Origin: Megascapheus bottae
Taxonomy: Eukaryota; Chordata; Mammalia; Rodentia; Geomyidae
Direction of reading: 5' to 3'
Assembly: GCA_024803745.1 (NCBI GenBank)
Contig: JANJXV010000039.1
Coordinates: forward strand, 8,524,001 to 8,588,000
Length of the DNA stretch: 64,000 nucleotides
Of this stretch, positions 14,101 to 23,380 are shown piece after piece (the first letter of the stretch is position 1; every line of letters begins with the position of its first letter). Made by a program: the position numbers and the translations under genes. The notes beneath the pieces were generated by a model. That model made no database searches, was not told the DNA's origin, and was given only the letters and a program-made list of their open reading frames with translations.

Positions 14101-14981
14101 GCAGCCCTTCTCTAACCACTCTACCATAGGTCCGAGGAGGAACTGAGGCACTGGGGGATGTGCCAGAGATTATGAGGACCAAGCAGAGAGCAGCCTACAG
14201 GTGAAAAAGCCACGCTGCAACCGCAGCTGCTGTTGCTGGTGCTACTTGCTGTCAACCAGGGCGGGTAGTGCACGCAGTCCCCCATGGCCGCCCCGGCCCC
14301 ACCTCCCCCGCCCCAGCTTTGCTTCTGAGAAGGATCAGCTCGGGACACTTGGGGCACACTTGCCCCGGAGCCCGAGCGTGCCAGCCCGGCTGCAACGCAG
14401 GGCTCCTGTGTCCGCTCTGTGCAGCCGGTCGACCCCTTCCGCGCCGCTTACCCGGAGCTCCTTTCCGCAGAAGTAGGGAGGGGAAGGCCGAGCCCTGACG
14501 ATCCCCCCCCCCCCCCCGCCACACTTTCCCAGCCACCCTTCGGGGCTGCCCGGAGCCCTGCAAGCCCCCTCCGGGCTCTGCCCCGCCCGGCGCTGCGAGA
14601 CGCCGCCGACCCCCGCCTCACCTCCTCGTCTGAGTCCCCGTCACTGCTCTCCTCCTCCGGCACGCAGCCTCGGCCCGAGCCCCAGCCGCGGCCCCGGCCC
14701 CGGCCCCGGCCGCGCTGAACCCGCGGGCCGGCCCACAGGCGGCGGAGCCGGCGCAGGCCCCGGCGGAACCCCAGCAAGCGGAGCAGGGCCGTGTCCTCCC
14801 CGGGTTCGGCCCCGCCGGGCCCCGCCGCGCCGCCGCGCCGCAGGGTTACCCGCACTCTTTCGGCCCCGCTGCCGCGGCCGCCGCGGCCCCCGCCCCCGCC
14901 CGAACCCCGCGGCCGGCCCGGGAAGCGGCCCCGCGCGGAGCCAGGCCCGGGGCAACTGCCGCCGCCCGCCGCCGCCGCCAT
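158..14981 (-). CDS. KMT2B: KMT2B (MLL2/MLL4/WBP7), histone H3K4 methyltransferase, 5' 30 coding exons (3' end off window)
   Basis: This is a trithorax-type nuclear methyltransferase that places H3K4 methylation at promoters as part of a WRAD/menin COMPASS-like complex. Thirty exons total 7,264 coding bases (about 2,421 codons), every phase closes, and the translation follows mammalian KMT2B throughout. Visible parts, in order: menin-binding motif near residues 16-24 (GRFPGRPR), AT-hook-like GRP segments, a long proline-rich exon 3, CXXC zinc finger (about 995-1042), three PHD fingers (about 1241-1436), an atypical bromodomain region (about 1440-1540), extended PHD (about 1612-1730), FYRN (about 1766-1822) and a taspase-1 type site QLD/GVDD (bases 1281-1301). 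The FYRC and SET domains (about 300 residues in the family) must lie left of base 1. The last exon seen is 267-158, with a donor at 157-156. The start is the ATG at 14981-14979, preceded by a CpG island. Identity is very secure; individual boundaries rest on manual splice calls. Confidence 0.97.
2123..2827 (-). other. KMT2B intron 26, repeat-free
   Basis: This 705-base intron lacks SINEs. It contains a perfect 11-base inverted repeat (2182-2192 with 2204-2214, 11-base loop). Open frames on both strands here are short and show no family similarity. Confidence 0.7.
2828..3378 (-). other. KMT2B: KMT2B coding exons 24-26 (FYRN domain)
   Basis: Exons: 3378-3258, 3162-3084, 2988-2828. They encode the FYRN module (GINFKRKFLTGLEPDAINVLIG, IRIDSLGTLSDLSDCEGRLF, CSRLYWSTVDARRRCWYRCRI). 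In MLL proteins FYRN pairs with FYRC to hold the two taspase-cleaved halves together; FYRC is outside the window. The exon 25 donor is CCA/GTGAGA, so the Gln codon is split across the junction. Confidence 0.93.
3474..4636 (-). other. KMT2B: KMT2B coding exons 21-23 (extended PHD finger)
   Basis: Exons: 4636-4545, 4458-4321, 3632-3474. They encode the C2HC pre-PHD plus atypical PHD module: CALCLKYGDADSK, EWTHVNCAIWSAEVFEE, RCELCLKPGATVGCC, NFHFMCARASYCIFQDDK and FCQKHTD, all zinc ligands present. The 688-base intron between exons 22 and 23 contains a plus-strand B1-like/Geo SINE (about 3788-3985) with an AT-rich tail. Confidence 0.93.
4725..5995 (-). other. KMT2B: KMT2B coding exons 16-20 (bromodomain-like region)
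   Basis: Exons: 5995-5811, 5719-5630, 5555-5451, 5350-5277, 4840-4725. They encode DEDYEILSGLPDSVLYTCGPC (completing the third PHD), then the helical bromodomain-like segment through HSFMEDMVGVLTRR and LLESAFGWFDAHDPKYWRR, and the linker with DHVYAQWRQQE. Family knowledge: the KMT2B bromodomain is atypical and not thought to read acetyl-lysine canonically. Exon 18 differs from human at several polar positions (RRAEDGDAPERRAGAQ), within normal rodent divergence. Confidence 0.92.
6082..7667 (-). other. KMT2B: KMT2B coding exons 11-15 (PHD fingers 1-3)
   Basis: Exons: 7667-7554, 7413-7267, 7171-7076, 6753-6636, 6195-6082. The Cys/His pairs of three consecutive PHD fingers are readable: VCLLCASKG..CQVCCDPFHPFCL, CKFCHVCGRKG..LECERCRHAYHPACL, and CPICTRCYEDND..MQCAQCDHWVHAKCEGLS. 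In MLL1 the third finger reads H3K4me3; the motifs here are near-identical to human KMT2B, so the same role is inferred. All donors are GT, and phases after the five exons are 0, 0, 0, 1, 1. Confidence 0.94.
6200..6635. other. KMT2B intron 14 with ID-like fragment
   Basis: Mostly unique. 6512-6590 resembles a degenerate plus-strand SINE (GGCTCAAGGGCAGAGTACCT, GCCTAGCAAGAGCAAGACTG). Confidence 0.5.
7745..8520. repeat. SINEs in KMT2B intron 10
   Basis: Plus B1-like/Geo composite 7748-7965 followed by (ATCG)n (7976-8001), a minus Geo/B1-like copy 8180-8355, and a minus ID-like monomer 8415-8518 whose end abuts the exon 10 donor at 8524. 8002-8175 is unassigned. Confidence 0.75.
8525..10927 (-). 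other. KMT2B: KMT2B coding exons 4-10 (CXXC zinc finger region)
   Basis: Exons: 10927-10817, 10729-10579, 10343-10064, 9878-9823, 9585-9310, 9001-8907, 8623-8525. Exons 6-7 encode the CXXC domain: eight cysteines in the CGHCRGC and CGSCVNC arrangement followed by KFGGPNTKKQCC and YRKC, the fold that binds unmethylated CpG DNA. Exon 8 carries an acidic, Ser-rich linker (PWDSDESPEASPGPPG). The first residue after REH in exon 8 completes as Glu across the 8/9 junction. Introns are short. Intron 8 holds a small ID-like SINE fragment at about 9198-9285. Confidence 0.93.
11095..14981 (-). other. KMT2B: KMT2B coding exons 1-3 (N-terminal, menin motif, AT-hooks, proline-rich)
   Basis: Exon 1 is 14981-14622 (residues 1-120), exon 2 is 13525-13453 and exon 3 is 13232-11095 (2,138 bases, residues 145-857). 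Exon 1 is GC-rich, encodes Gly/Arg-rich sequence, and carries the RGRFPGRPR menin contact seen in MLL1/MLL2 proteins. Exon 3 encodes basic AT-hook-like RGRPPGRPAG, an acidic Glu/Lys segment, a very long proline run (from the GGA/TCC tract around 12290-12440), the conserved block FLKNIRQFIMPVVSARSSR, and ends after AASMP with donor GTGAGC. Phases are 0, 1 and 0 after exons 1, 2 and 3. The intron between exons 1 and 2 (13526-14621) has no interspersed repeat that I recognise. Confidence 0.93.
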
Positions 14982-16450
14982 CTTGGCACCGTGAGAGGAG
15001 CGGGGAGGCGGGGGGAGGGGCGGCCCGTGCGCAGGGCCGGGGGGAGGGGAGGGGAGGAGGGGCGAAGCGGGGCGGCTCGCCGGCCGCTCGGCGGCTCACG
15101 ACAACAACCAGCGCCGCCGCGGGGCCGGCGGGAGCCGGGGGCTGGGCCGGCCGCGCGCGGGGCACCACGGGAGCGGGAGTCCGGGGCCGGCCCGGCCGTC
15201 GCGCTCACAGCCGCACCTGGCGGAGCCCTGAGCTCGGCGTCGCACGCCCCGAGGGCCGGGGCGCGGGTGGGCGGGCTTCTGGGAAATGTAGTCCGGACGC
15301 CCCCGCGCCTTCCGCCAGCGCTGGGACGCGCGGGCGCAGACTACGGGGGTCCTGGACCACCCTCCCCCGCCACCTTCCGACCGGGACCCGGAAAGCCGGC
15401 GGGGCCTGCCTCCGGGAGGGGTGGTCCTCGCCTCAGACTCCTCCCATTGTTCTGCTTCCAGCCGGCGACCTGCGGGAACTACAACTCCCTGCGTGCCGCG
15501 CGCGCGCTCCGGACCCTGGGAACCCGGCAGACGCTGGGAAATAAAAGTTGGCGACGGGCGGGAGGCGCGCGCTGGGGCGGGGTGGGGGGGAGGGCGGCGG
15601 CGGTGGCGGTGGTGATGGTGGTGGCGGCGGCGGCGGCGCGTTGGTCTCCGCGTTCATCTCCGCTCCGGCGGCCGCACTTTGGAGGCCGGCTCTGCCCCGC
15701 CCCGCCCCGCCCTGCGCGGACGGGAGGCTCCCCGGTGCGCTAGGACGAGGGGGCGGGAGCCCGGACGCCGGCCCGGAGCATGCGCCCTGCTCCTGTCCCG
15801 GGCTGGGCGCGCCCGGGCCGGCGCTCGCTGCGGAGCGCGGCGGTGCGGGGGCCCGGGCTGGGGAGGATCTCGCTGGGCGGTTCCGGCCCTCGGGCCGCTG
15901 GCTAGCGGACGCGCACCACCAGGGGCCGCTGCAGGACCGGGGCCGAGGCTGCGGCTCCCCCCACACACGGCGCCAAAGCGCAAGCTCGAGTCTGGACTCG
16001 GCTTTCGGGTCCAGCCCCCCAGAGCGGGCTCTGGGGACTTTATTAGTATGGCAGGGCCATATAGACAGTCCCGACAGCTCATCTCCACCGGGGCCAACTC
16101 GGCCTCTTCTTTGGTCCTCTGGCTTCGGCACCACGTGGGTCGTCGGGGCGGGGGCGCCGCCGGCCAGGGTGCCCGCCCTGCGGGCATCGGTGCAGCCCGT
16201 CTCGCCGGGCTGCCTTAGCCTCGGGGCCGGCTCCGAGAGAGCAGCCCAGCACCGCCCTCGCGCGCGCAGTCTTAGCACAAGCCCAGAGCCCGGTCCGATC
16301 AGGTGGCCGTCGGCGGGGAGGAACTCCCGGGGAAGGACGGGGCGCGGGCGCGTATCGGCCTCGAGCACGAGGAGGAGTAGAGGAAAGTGGAGCGGATGGT
16401 CCAGCCCGGCGGGAGTTGGCTGGGCGAGTGGCCCCGCATGTGCGCCTGCA
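14250..16450. promoter_or_regulatory. CpG island covering KMT2B promoter/exon 1 and the ZBTB32 terminal exon
   Basis: CpG dinucleotides are dense from about 14250 to 16450, with GC boxes (GGGGCGGGG, CCCCGCCC runs) and no TATA box near the KMT2B start. This is the promoter type expected of a ubiquitous chromatin gene. Two ZNF143/THAP11-type motifs (15279-15292 and 15477-15497) lie about 300 and 500 bases upstream of the start codon. The island also spans the last coding exon of ZBTB32 (16588-16299), which explains that exon's high GC compared with its others. Confidence 0.85.
16039..16044 (-). terminator. ZBTB32 poly(A) signal AATAAA
   Basis: AATAAA on the minus strand, about 255 bases after the ZBTB32 stop codon and the only canonical hexamer before the KMT2B promoter. 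Cleavage would fall near 16015-16025, roughly 1 kb from the KMT2B start codon. Confidence 0.75.
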
Positions 16451-18195
16451 TGGAGGCCAGGCTGGGGCAGCCGGCCCTGCAGAGCGGGCAGCGGTAGGGT
16501 GCCGCCCCGTGAGTCCGCAGGTGCTTGGTCATGGCGGAGAAATCCCGGGATCGCTGAGGACAGAGGCTACAGGAAAAAGGCTTCTCTCCTAGGGCGGGCG
16601 GAGGGGACACAGCCATTGAAGAGAGAAAGGAAGTTGATCCAGCTGAGGGAGCGGGGACTAAGGAACGAGCAGATCCCAGTTGCAGAGGAAGAATATAAAT
16701 TGACAGCTGGCCAAAGCCTCCCATACCTGTGTGGACCCGGTAATGGGTCTCCATCTGATGCTTGAGAGAAAATCTCTTCCCACAGACAGAGCAGGAATAG
16801 GGTCGAGACCTGGCTGTGGGAGGCCTGCGAGATGGGCGGCCTGGAGTGCCCTCAGGACCCACCCAGGTTGCCAGCGCACCTGTGTGGATAGGAGTTCCAG
16901 GGGACCAATCAGTGGAACGGGGGAACGCAAATCAGAATTTTCAGTGGAGCTCAGGCCAAGTGCCCTCACTCTGCTCACCTCGGGGCCTCCATCCAGACTC
17001 TCCCATCTCCGTAGGGCCCTGGGGAAGGGAACCTGGAGGGAGCAGAGGGGACCCTGCTAAAGCCCTGCTCTCCCCAGGGGAGAGACCCTCAGTGCAGGCC
17101 AATGAAGATTTACCTGGGGTGGGACTGGAAGAGCCCACCTGATTCTCCCTACAGAGCCCTTTGGGGCTGATCAACGTCAGTGGGATCCTGAGGAGAAAAA
17201 ATTACAGCCTCACCTACTCTGGCCCCTTCCTGAGAAAGGGGATGGAGTCTTCTTGTCTCATTACCCCAGTTCCATCACGACAGCCAGGTGGCCTTCCAAA
17301 CCCACCAAGTGCTGCTGCCTCTTTTGGACCATTTCCTCCCAGGCTAAAGGTTTTCCATTAGTCCTTTTACTCACCTCTGGTCTGGAAGCCAGATGCCAGT
17401 GCCAGAGGTGCTGGGAGAAAAAGGAGCACCGTATCTGGGTGGCCACATCAGGATGCTCCACAGGGCAGCCTGACCCTCCCCCAGCCAGGAAGCCTCTGCC
17501 CACCAGGGCCTGGTCATGCTATGGCTCTGGAGGGAACTTGGCTGGGAAAGAGAGCCAGGGAATGCCTGCACTTTTTCCTCAGTGCCCTCTGGACGGTCTT
17601 TCACCTGCATGGCCACTGCTTGCTTTCCACCTGCTTCCCCTTGGCCAACAGAAGCCTGACTGAGTTTTCCCTCTGGCCTCATCTCTCCTGGCTCATCCCG
17701 CGATGTCCCTAGCACCTCTGGTCTCTCTCTTGGTGGCTTGTGAGATGTCTCTTGTTCTCTCCCATCAATTGTGAAATCCTCTGGTTTCTGCTCTTTTCCA
17801 AGGATCCCTTGTTCTTTCTTCAGTCCTGCCACCTGTGCATCCTCAGCTGGCTCCCTTCGAGCCCTCCAGCATGCTTCTTCCAGAGCCTGAACCCCCAAAG
17901 CTCTAGCTGCCTCCTCAAGGAGCCCCAGCTCCCCAGGCTGCAGCTCTATACTCTCCCCATAAACGAAGCTCAGAAGCTGGGCAAAGGTAGAAGGGCGGAT
18001 GCCTTCCGCCAGGGCCCAGTGGCCCCTGCGGCCCAGCTGCTGGCTGACACCTGCCAGCACCAGACTGTGAGCAGGGAATTCGTGGCCCCCAACGGTGATG
18101 AGGGTGTCACATAGTGCTGGCCGCAGCTGGGCCGCTAGGCAGACCAATCGATCGGAGCTGTAGGGGCTGAGCAGTCTTGGAAGGGGAAGAGGCAT
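16299..18195 (-). CDS. ZBTB32: ZBTB32 (RoG/FAZF/TZFP), BTB zinc-finger transcriptional repressor
   Basis: Five coding exons: 18195-17375, 17187-17114, 17032-16979, 16879-16727, 16588-16299 (stop TGA 16301-16299), 1,392 bases, 463 aa against 487 in human. Exon 1 holds the BTB/POZ dimerisation domain ([32 protein letters not shown]). Exons 4-5 hold three C2H2 fingers: [39 protein letters not shown]. The protein is a nuclear repressor in activated lymphocytes that binds GATA3 and is related to PLZF. The chosen start is the first in-frame ATG (18195), aligning [16 protein letters not shown] with human MSLPPIRLPSPYGSDR. A linker of about 200 residues between BTB and fingers is poorly conserved, as in other species. 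All phases close (2,1,1,1). Confidence 0.95.
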
Positions 18196-18295
18196 TGTGC
18201 CTTGATGGGATACCAATCTCAGGGGCTCTGAGAGAAAGGCCGCAATGTGGGGCCCCTGGCAAAAAGGGGAGGGAGGCGTTGCATTTGTCTCAAGC
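18196..18295 (-). other. ZBTB32: ZBTB32 5' UTR segment with upstream ORF
   Basis: A good acceptor (CTCCACAG) ends at 18296, so the BTB exon probably starts at 18295 and carries 100 bases of 5' UTR. An upstream ATG at 18284 opens a 21-codon reading frame ending at TGA 18221-18219, out of frame with the main start and 24 bases before it. Confidence 0.6.
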
Positions 18296-18299
18296 CTGT

Positions 18300-18557
18300 G
18301 GAGGGGAAGGGAGAAAGAGTTAAGTTGCTATTCTTCAATCAATTGCCCTTGGTCCTGAATAAAGTCAGTAAAATGAAATCACAAAGTTTAATAGGGGCCA
18401 GTGGTGGGAATTGGGAAGGGAGAGTGATAGTCAAATTCACAGCTGAGTACTGGGGGCTCACTCCTGTATAATCCTCTAGCTACTCGGGAAACTGAAATCT
18501 GAGGATCACAATTTGAAGCCCAGGCCCTGAGTTCAAGCCCCAGGACTCAGAGAATAA

Positions 18558-18600
<43 letters not shown>

Positions 18601-20286
18601 ATTCAGGACTTAGAGCAAAAGTCAGGCAGCTAACAGGACTATTGGGTAGATGGCAAAGTGGCTTAAAGGAAAAGCAATTCTAGACTCCTCTGCCTCTAAA
18701 CACCACTCACTCGTTCTTGCTCTCTCATATGTGCTGAGATACTAGGGGCTAGAACTCAGGTTCTAGTCTGATCCTGGATCCTAAGTTCTCTTAGATTTTT
18801 TGCTCAAGGCTGATTCTCTACAACTTGAGCCACACCTCTACTTCTAAGCTTTCTTGGTGGTTCATTGAAGATAAGAATCTCACACACAGCCTGTTGGCTC
18901 ACACACACACCTATCCTATCACACACACGCCTATCTCAGGAGGCTGAAATCTATTGAAGATCATGGTTAGAAGCTAGCCAGATCAATAAACACCTTGAGA
19001 CTTTTTTGTTGTTGTGATGGTGGGCTTGGGGCTTGAACTGGCCTGGGCACTGTCCCTGAGCTCTTCAGTTCATAGGCTACCACCTTACCCTTGAGTCAAG
19101 CCCCATTCTCGTTTTCTAGAGATTAATTGGAGATAAGAGTCTCAGGTCCTTTTATGCCCAGGCTGGCTTTGAACCTTGATCCTCAGATCTCAGCTTCCTG
19201 AATAGCTAGGATTACAGGTGTGAACCATCTCGCTTCACTCCTTGACCTTGAGACTCTTATCTCAATAAATCACTCATAAAAGGCTGTAAGCAATGCTGTG
19301 ACTCAAGGGATATCCTGCTAGCCTTGAGTAAAAGGGAAACAAAGCTCAAAGTAAAAAGGAAAAGAAAGACTAAAAAGGAAGCTCAAGGACAGCACCCAGG
19401 GCCTGAATTCAATTCACAGGACTACCCAGAAGGGGGGGGGAGGGAGATCTCACAAGCTTTCCTACCCCAACTGTAATCCTCAGATCTCAGTTTACTGAGT
19501 AGCTAAGATTAGTAAGTAGCAGCCAGTGCCTGGCCACTATGAGACGAGCACAATACCCGTCAGGCCAGGTCTCTAGGGATGGAACCAGGCACCACTGCTG
19601 GAAGAGCTTCAAAAGCAGCAAGCCTGTCACATGGACACCACAGATGATGACCAGCTCATGCTGCCACAGAGAGAACCCTAAACTTTATTGTCTGAGACAG
19701 TGCTCAATCATCTCCCTGAGGATTAAGCTTTTAGAACACATTCTCAGAAGGAAGTGGAAGAGACCAAAGATTCCCATCCAGTAAATGAAGACAGCAGATT
19801 TGGAATTGACAGAGGTTTCTGACCCAGGTGTGGAGACAGAGGGTCTGAGAAAGCTTTCATGCCAGGGGAAAGGAGAGAGAGGAAATGAAAGCTATTCTTT
19901 TTTTTTTTTTTGCCAGTCCTGGGGCTTGAACTCAGGTCCTGAGCACTGTCCTTGGGTTTTCTCAAGGCTAGAGCTCTACCACTTGAGTCATAGCACCATT
20001 TCCAGCTTTTTCTATGTGCGTGGTATGGAGAAATGGAACCCAGGACTTTGTGCATGCTAAGCAAGCACTCTACCACTAGGCCAAACTCTTGTCCCCAAAA
20101 GAAAACCATTCTAATTGAAGATAGTTCCTCTCAAGATTAAGATGAGCGAAATGGCTCATACCTATATTCCTAGCTACTCAGAAGGCTGAGGTCTGGCGAT
20201 GGATGTTCAAAGCCAGCTAAACAAAGCCAGTAAGAACAGCTATGAGATGCTCATCTCTAACAAACCACTCAGAAAAAGCCAGAAAT

Positions 20287-20331
<45 letters not shown>

Positions 20332-20445
20332 GAGATGCTGCCTAAGCCCTGAGTTCAAGCTCCAGTACTGATACACATACGCATGCTCTTTTTCTCTCTC
20401 ACACTCACACAGATAAGAATAATTAAAATTTCTTTTGTTAAGCTA
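18300..20445. repeat. ZBTB32 5' intron, SINE cluster with simple repeats
   Basis: The segment holds a plus B1-like/Geo fragment (18427-18545) ending in an (AAAT)n tract (18555-18602), minus-strand fragments (18735-18880, 19000-19250), plus fragments (19255-19420, 19480-19540), a minus IDL-Geo copy (19896-20095) and a plus copy (20140-20400) interrupted by (CA)n at 20287-20328. No exon is evident between 18300 and 20690. Confidence 0.8.
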
Positions 20446-20691
20446 AAAATTGAAGGCTAGAAAGACAAAACCCAGCAAGGCATGGGTTTAACACACATCA
20501 AAAGCACCACAGTGGTTTTTAAGAAAAAGTTGGTTACCCAGAGAAAAAGACCCAGTTGGGGCACCACCAAGGGTGCCCAGCCTCCATGCTAAGAGAAAAG
20601 GGTTACTACTTGGATACATCAGGGATGGGGGTTCAGGTTGGCAGGGAATGGACTGGAAGAGGGGGTGCAATGGGGAGAAGCAACCACTCAC

Positions 20692-20790
20692 CGCTGGTAG
20701 CTGCTGCCTCTGGGCACCTGGCACCTCAGGCTCTGAGCTGCATTGGGGACCCTGGAGGCGGAGCTGAAGCTAGCCCCGCCCCCCAACCAC
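20692..20790 (-). promoter_or_regulatory. Candidate proximal promoter and non-coding first exon of ZBTB32
   Basis: On the minus strand a strong donor (CAGCG/GTGAGTGG) ends an apparent exon at 20692. Upstream sit a GC box (CCCCGCCCCC on plus, 20775-20784) and repeat-free sequence to about 20940. Joined to the acceptor at 18296 it would give a spliced 5' UTR. This is inference from splice and promoter signals; no transcript evidence is available here. Confidence 0.5.
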
Positions 20791-20944
20791 AGTCCTTCAT
20801 TGGATGTCCCAAGTTTCAGTGTGCCCCAAGGGGGTGTGGCCTAATGGCTGTGGCTCCCTGCTAGGGGCTGGCCAGAGAGACTGCCCATCTGTTTCTAGAA
20901 CCCCAGATGTGGTGCTGCCTAGTCTCCAGCCTCTACCTCCTTTG

Positions 20945-21125
20945 TTGAGGAAGCAAATCAATCTGTGGCCCGTAAAGGAATAATCAGACTGGCACTCTAG
21001 TTTCATCTGTGCCATTTACTGGTTGAGTCACCTTGGGACAAGCCCCCCCTGAGCCGTTACCTCACTCGTGAATAAGGGTCCTGTGCATGACTCATTGGGA
21101 GTGTGAAGATGAGATGAATGTTAAA
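20945..21125 (+). mobile_element. MIR element (ancient tRNA-derived SINE)
   Basis: The stretch containing TTTACTGGTTGAGTCACCTT, then GACAAG, CTCACTCGTGAATAAGG and an AAGATGAGATGAATG tail, follows the MIR consensus order (cell-specific tail, CTTGGGCAAGT core, TCATCTGTAAAATGGGG, GATTAAATGAG). Confidence 0.65.
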
Positions 21126-21129
21126 AGTG

Positions 21130-22930
21130 GTTTGAGCTGGGTGCCATGGCTCATGCCTGACATCCTGGCTACTCAGGCAGCTGAGATGGCAGGATCACAA
21201 TTGAAGCCAACCAAGGCAGGAGAGTCCGTGAGACTTATCCCTAATTAACCACCACAAAGTCAGAAGTGGAGCTGGGGCTCAGGTGCCTTGAACAAAAGAG
21301 TTCAGGGACAGTGCCCAGGTCCTGAGAACAAGCCCAAGGACTAAACACAGTGGCCTGAGCCAGGCACTGATGTCTCACACCTGTAATCCTAGATCCTCAG
21401 GCTGAGACCTGAAGATCACACAGAAAACTCCATGAGACCTTTATCTCCTATTAACCAAGGAGCAGACGGAATTAGAAGTGTGGCCCAAGAGGTGTGGTCT
21501 TGAGCAGAGAAAGCCAAGCAAGAGTCATAGGCTTTGAGTTCAAGTTCAGGTACTAGCACAGCACCGTCAGGAGACTGAGATCTGGAGGATTGAGGGCTCA
21601 AAGCCAGCCCAGGCAGGAAAAGTCTGTGAGACTCTCATCTCCAATGAACCACCAAAAAAAAAATGCTGAAAGTGGAGCTGTGTCTTAAGCAATAGAGTGA
21701 TAGTTCTGAGCAAAGGAGCCAAGGAACAGCACTCTGGCCTTGAGTTTAAGCCTCAATACTTGTAAAAAAAAAAAAAAAAAAAAAATGACCCTTGTCCCCT
21801 GGCTTGGTTGGGGTTTGTGACTCAGATCTGCCATCAGGCTCAGAAGGGGGCAACCCCAGGAAGGCCTTGCGGTGGTCTTGGAGGAGAAGGTCTCTTTTCC
21901 TGAGCTGATGACAAATTGCAGTTCTCTGAAGTCATGACCCAGAGCTTTCTTCCGCTTCCTGCTCAAGTGGTCAAGGTTTCTCAAGATCTCTCTCTCTCTT
22001 CTTATTTAGCACTCTTTCATTCCAGGAAGGGATAAGGTCCAGGACAACTCCCATTTCTCTTTCTGGCTTAAGCATGTCATCCTAGATATTCACGAGGCTG
22101 AGACCTGAGGATCATGGCTTGAAGCCAGCTTAGGCAAGAAAGTCTGTGACATTGTTTTCCTTTTTTTTTGGGGGGGGGTGGTCCACGAGGCTTGAATTTA
22201 TCGTGGGTGCTGTCCCTGAGCTCTTCAGCTCAAGGCTACTGCCCTACCCTTGAGCCAAGCCCCACTTCCAATTTTCTAGAGGATAATTGGAAATAAGAGT
22301 CTCAGGTCCTTTGTGCCCGGGCTGGCTTTGAACCTCAGATCTCAGCCTCCTGAGTAGCTAGGATTACAGGCGTGAGTCATAAGTCTGTGAGACTCTTTAT
22401 CTCCAATGAACCACTGAAAAGCCACAAGTGGAGCTCACGTGATAGAGCGTTAACTTTGAATAAAAAGCTCCAAGAGTGACTGGAGGCATACTGCTATTGG
22501 TAGAACGCTAGCCCAAAACAAAAATGGCAGATACTGAGTTCAAGTCCCGGTCTTGAACCTAAAAAAAAAAAGAAAAAGGAAAATAAAGAGGCTGGGAATG
22601 TGGTTTAGTGCTAGAGTGCTCACCTAGCGTGCATGAAGCCCTGGGTTGGATTCCTCAGAACCACACAAACAGAAAAAGCCAGAAATGACATTGTGGCTCA
22701 AGTGATAGAGGGCTAGCCTTGAGCAAAAGAGGCTCAGGGACAGTGCCTTGTGGTAGAGTGCTTGCCTAGCATGCACAAAGACCTGGGTTCGAATTCTTGT
22801 ACCACATACATAGAAAAAAGCTGTAAGTGGTGCTGTGGCTCAAGTGGTAGAGCTCTAGCTTGGAGAAAAAGTCCAAGGACAGTGATCAGGCCCTGAGTTC
22901 AAGCCCCACGACTGGCCAAAAAAAAAAAGG
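21130..22930. repeat. SINE cluster between ZBTB32 and UPK1A
   Basis: Plus-strand B1-like/Geo copies (21132-21345, 21358-21560, 21565-21780 ending in a long poly-A), a minus-strand Geo/B1-like copy (22160-22380), a plus copy (22380-22555) and two head-to-tail plus IDL-Geo copies (22590-22745 and 22747-22930). The repeat-free piece 21790-22050 shows no open frame of note. Confidence 0.8.
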
Positions 22931-22934
22931 AAAG

Positions 22935-23380
22935 AAAGAAAGAAAATGTTAGGCAAGCCAGCCACTGAAGGACTGGTCTAGATCCTGGTCTCCTCTTGCA
23001 CCCCCAAACCATGTCTTTAAGCTCCCATTCTTCCCTTTCATTCTAGGACCCCAGTAGGTACCAGGTAGCCTTCTGATCTCTCCCTTCAGACCAAAAATGT
23101 CTTCCCTCTCTTTCTAGCTGGGGTGCAGACAGGTGTAACCCCTTCTTCCATGGGGTGGGGTGTGTCTGTGGGTGAGGCTGAGGGCAGTAGTGAGAGGAGA
23201 GGGGAAGATGAGTCAGAGTGAGAGGGAAAATGCAAATGGGCACACTGAAGGTTGAATAGTTTCCATTTCTGAGCTTTTGAATGCCTCATATCACCACACC
23301 CAGGGAGAGGGAGATACCCCTGTGTCTTTTTCTTTTTTCTCATTCTCTTCTCCTCTTCTTCCTCCTCCTCCTCCTTCTTC
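22935..23380. other. Mostly unique intergenic sequence
   Basis: Nothing recognisable apart from a CTTCTCCTCTTC-rich pyrimidine tract at the right end that merges into the next SINE. No coding or RNA signal seen. Confidence 0.5.

Noticed and set aside
15548..16765. 405-codon plus-strand open frame
   Set aside because: It spans a CpG island and the antisense of ZBTB32 exon 5. High GC removes stop codons; no domain or conserved motif is visible.
18195..18216. ZBTB32 start further upstream (reading VSHQGT before MPLP)
   Set aside because: The codon at 18216 is TTG, not ATG; the first in-frame ATG is 18195 and it aligns with the human N-terminus.
22747..22840. tRNA-like A and B boxes that might be called tRNA genes
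   Set aside because: They belong to ID-like SINE monomers repeated dozens of times with A-tails; no cloverleaf is maintained.
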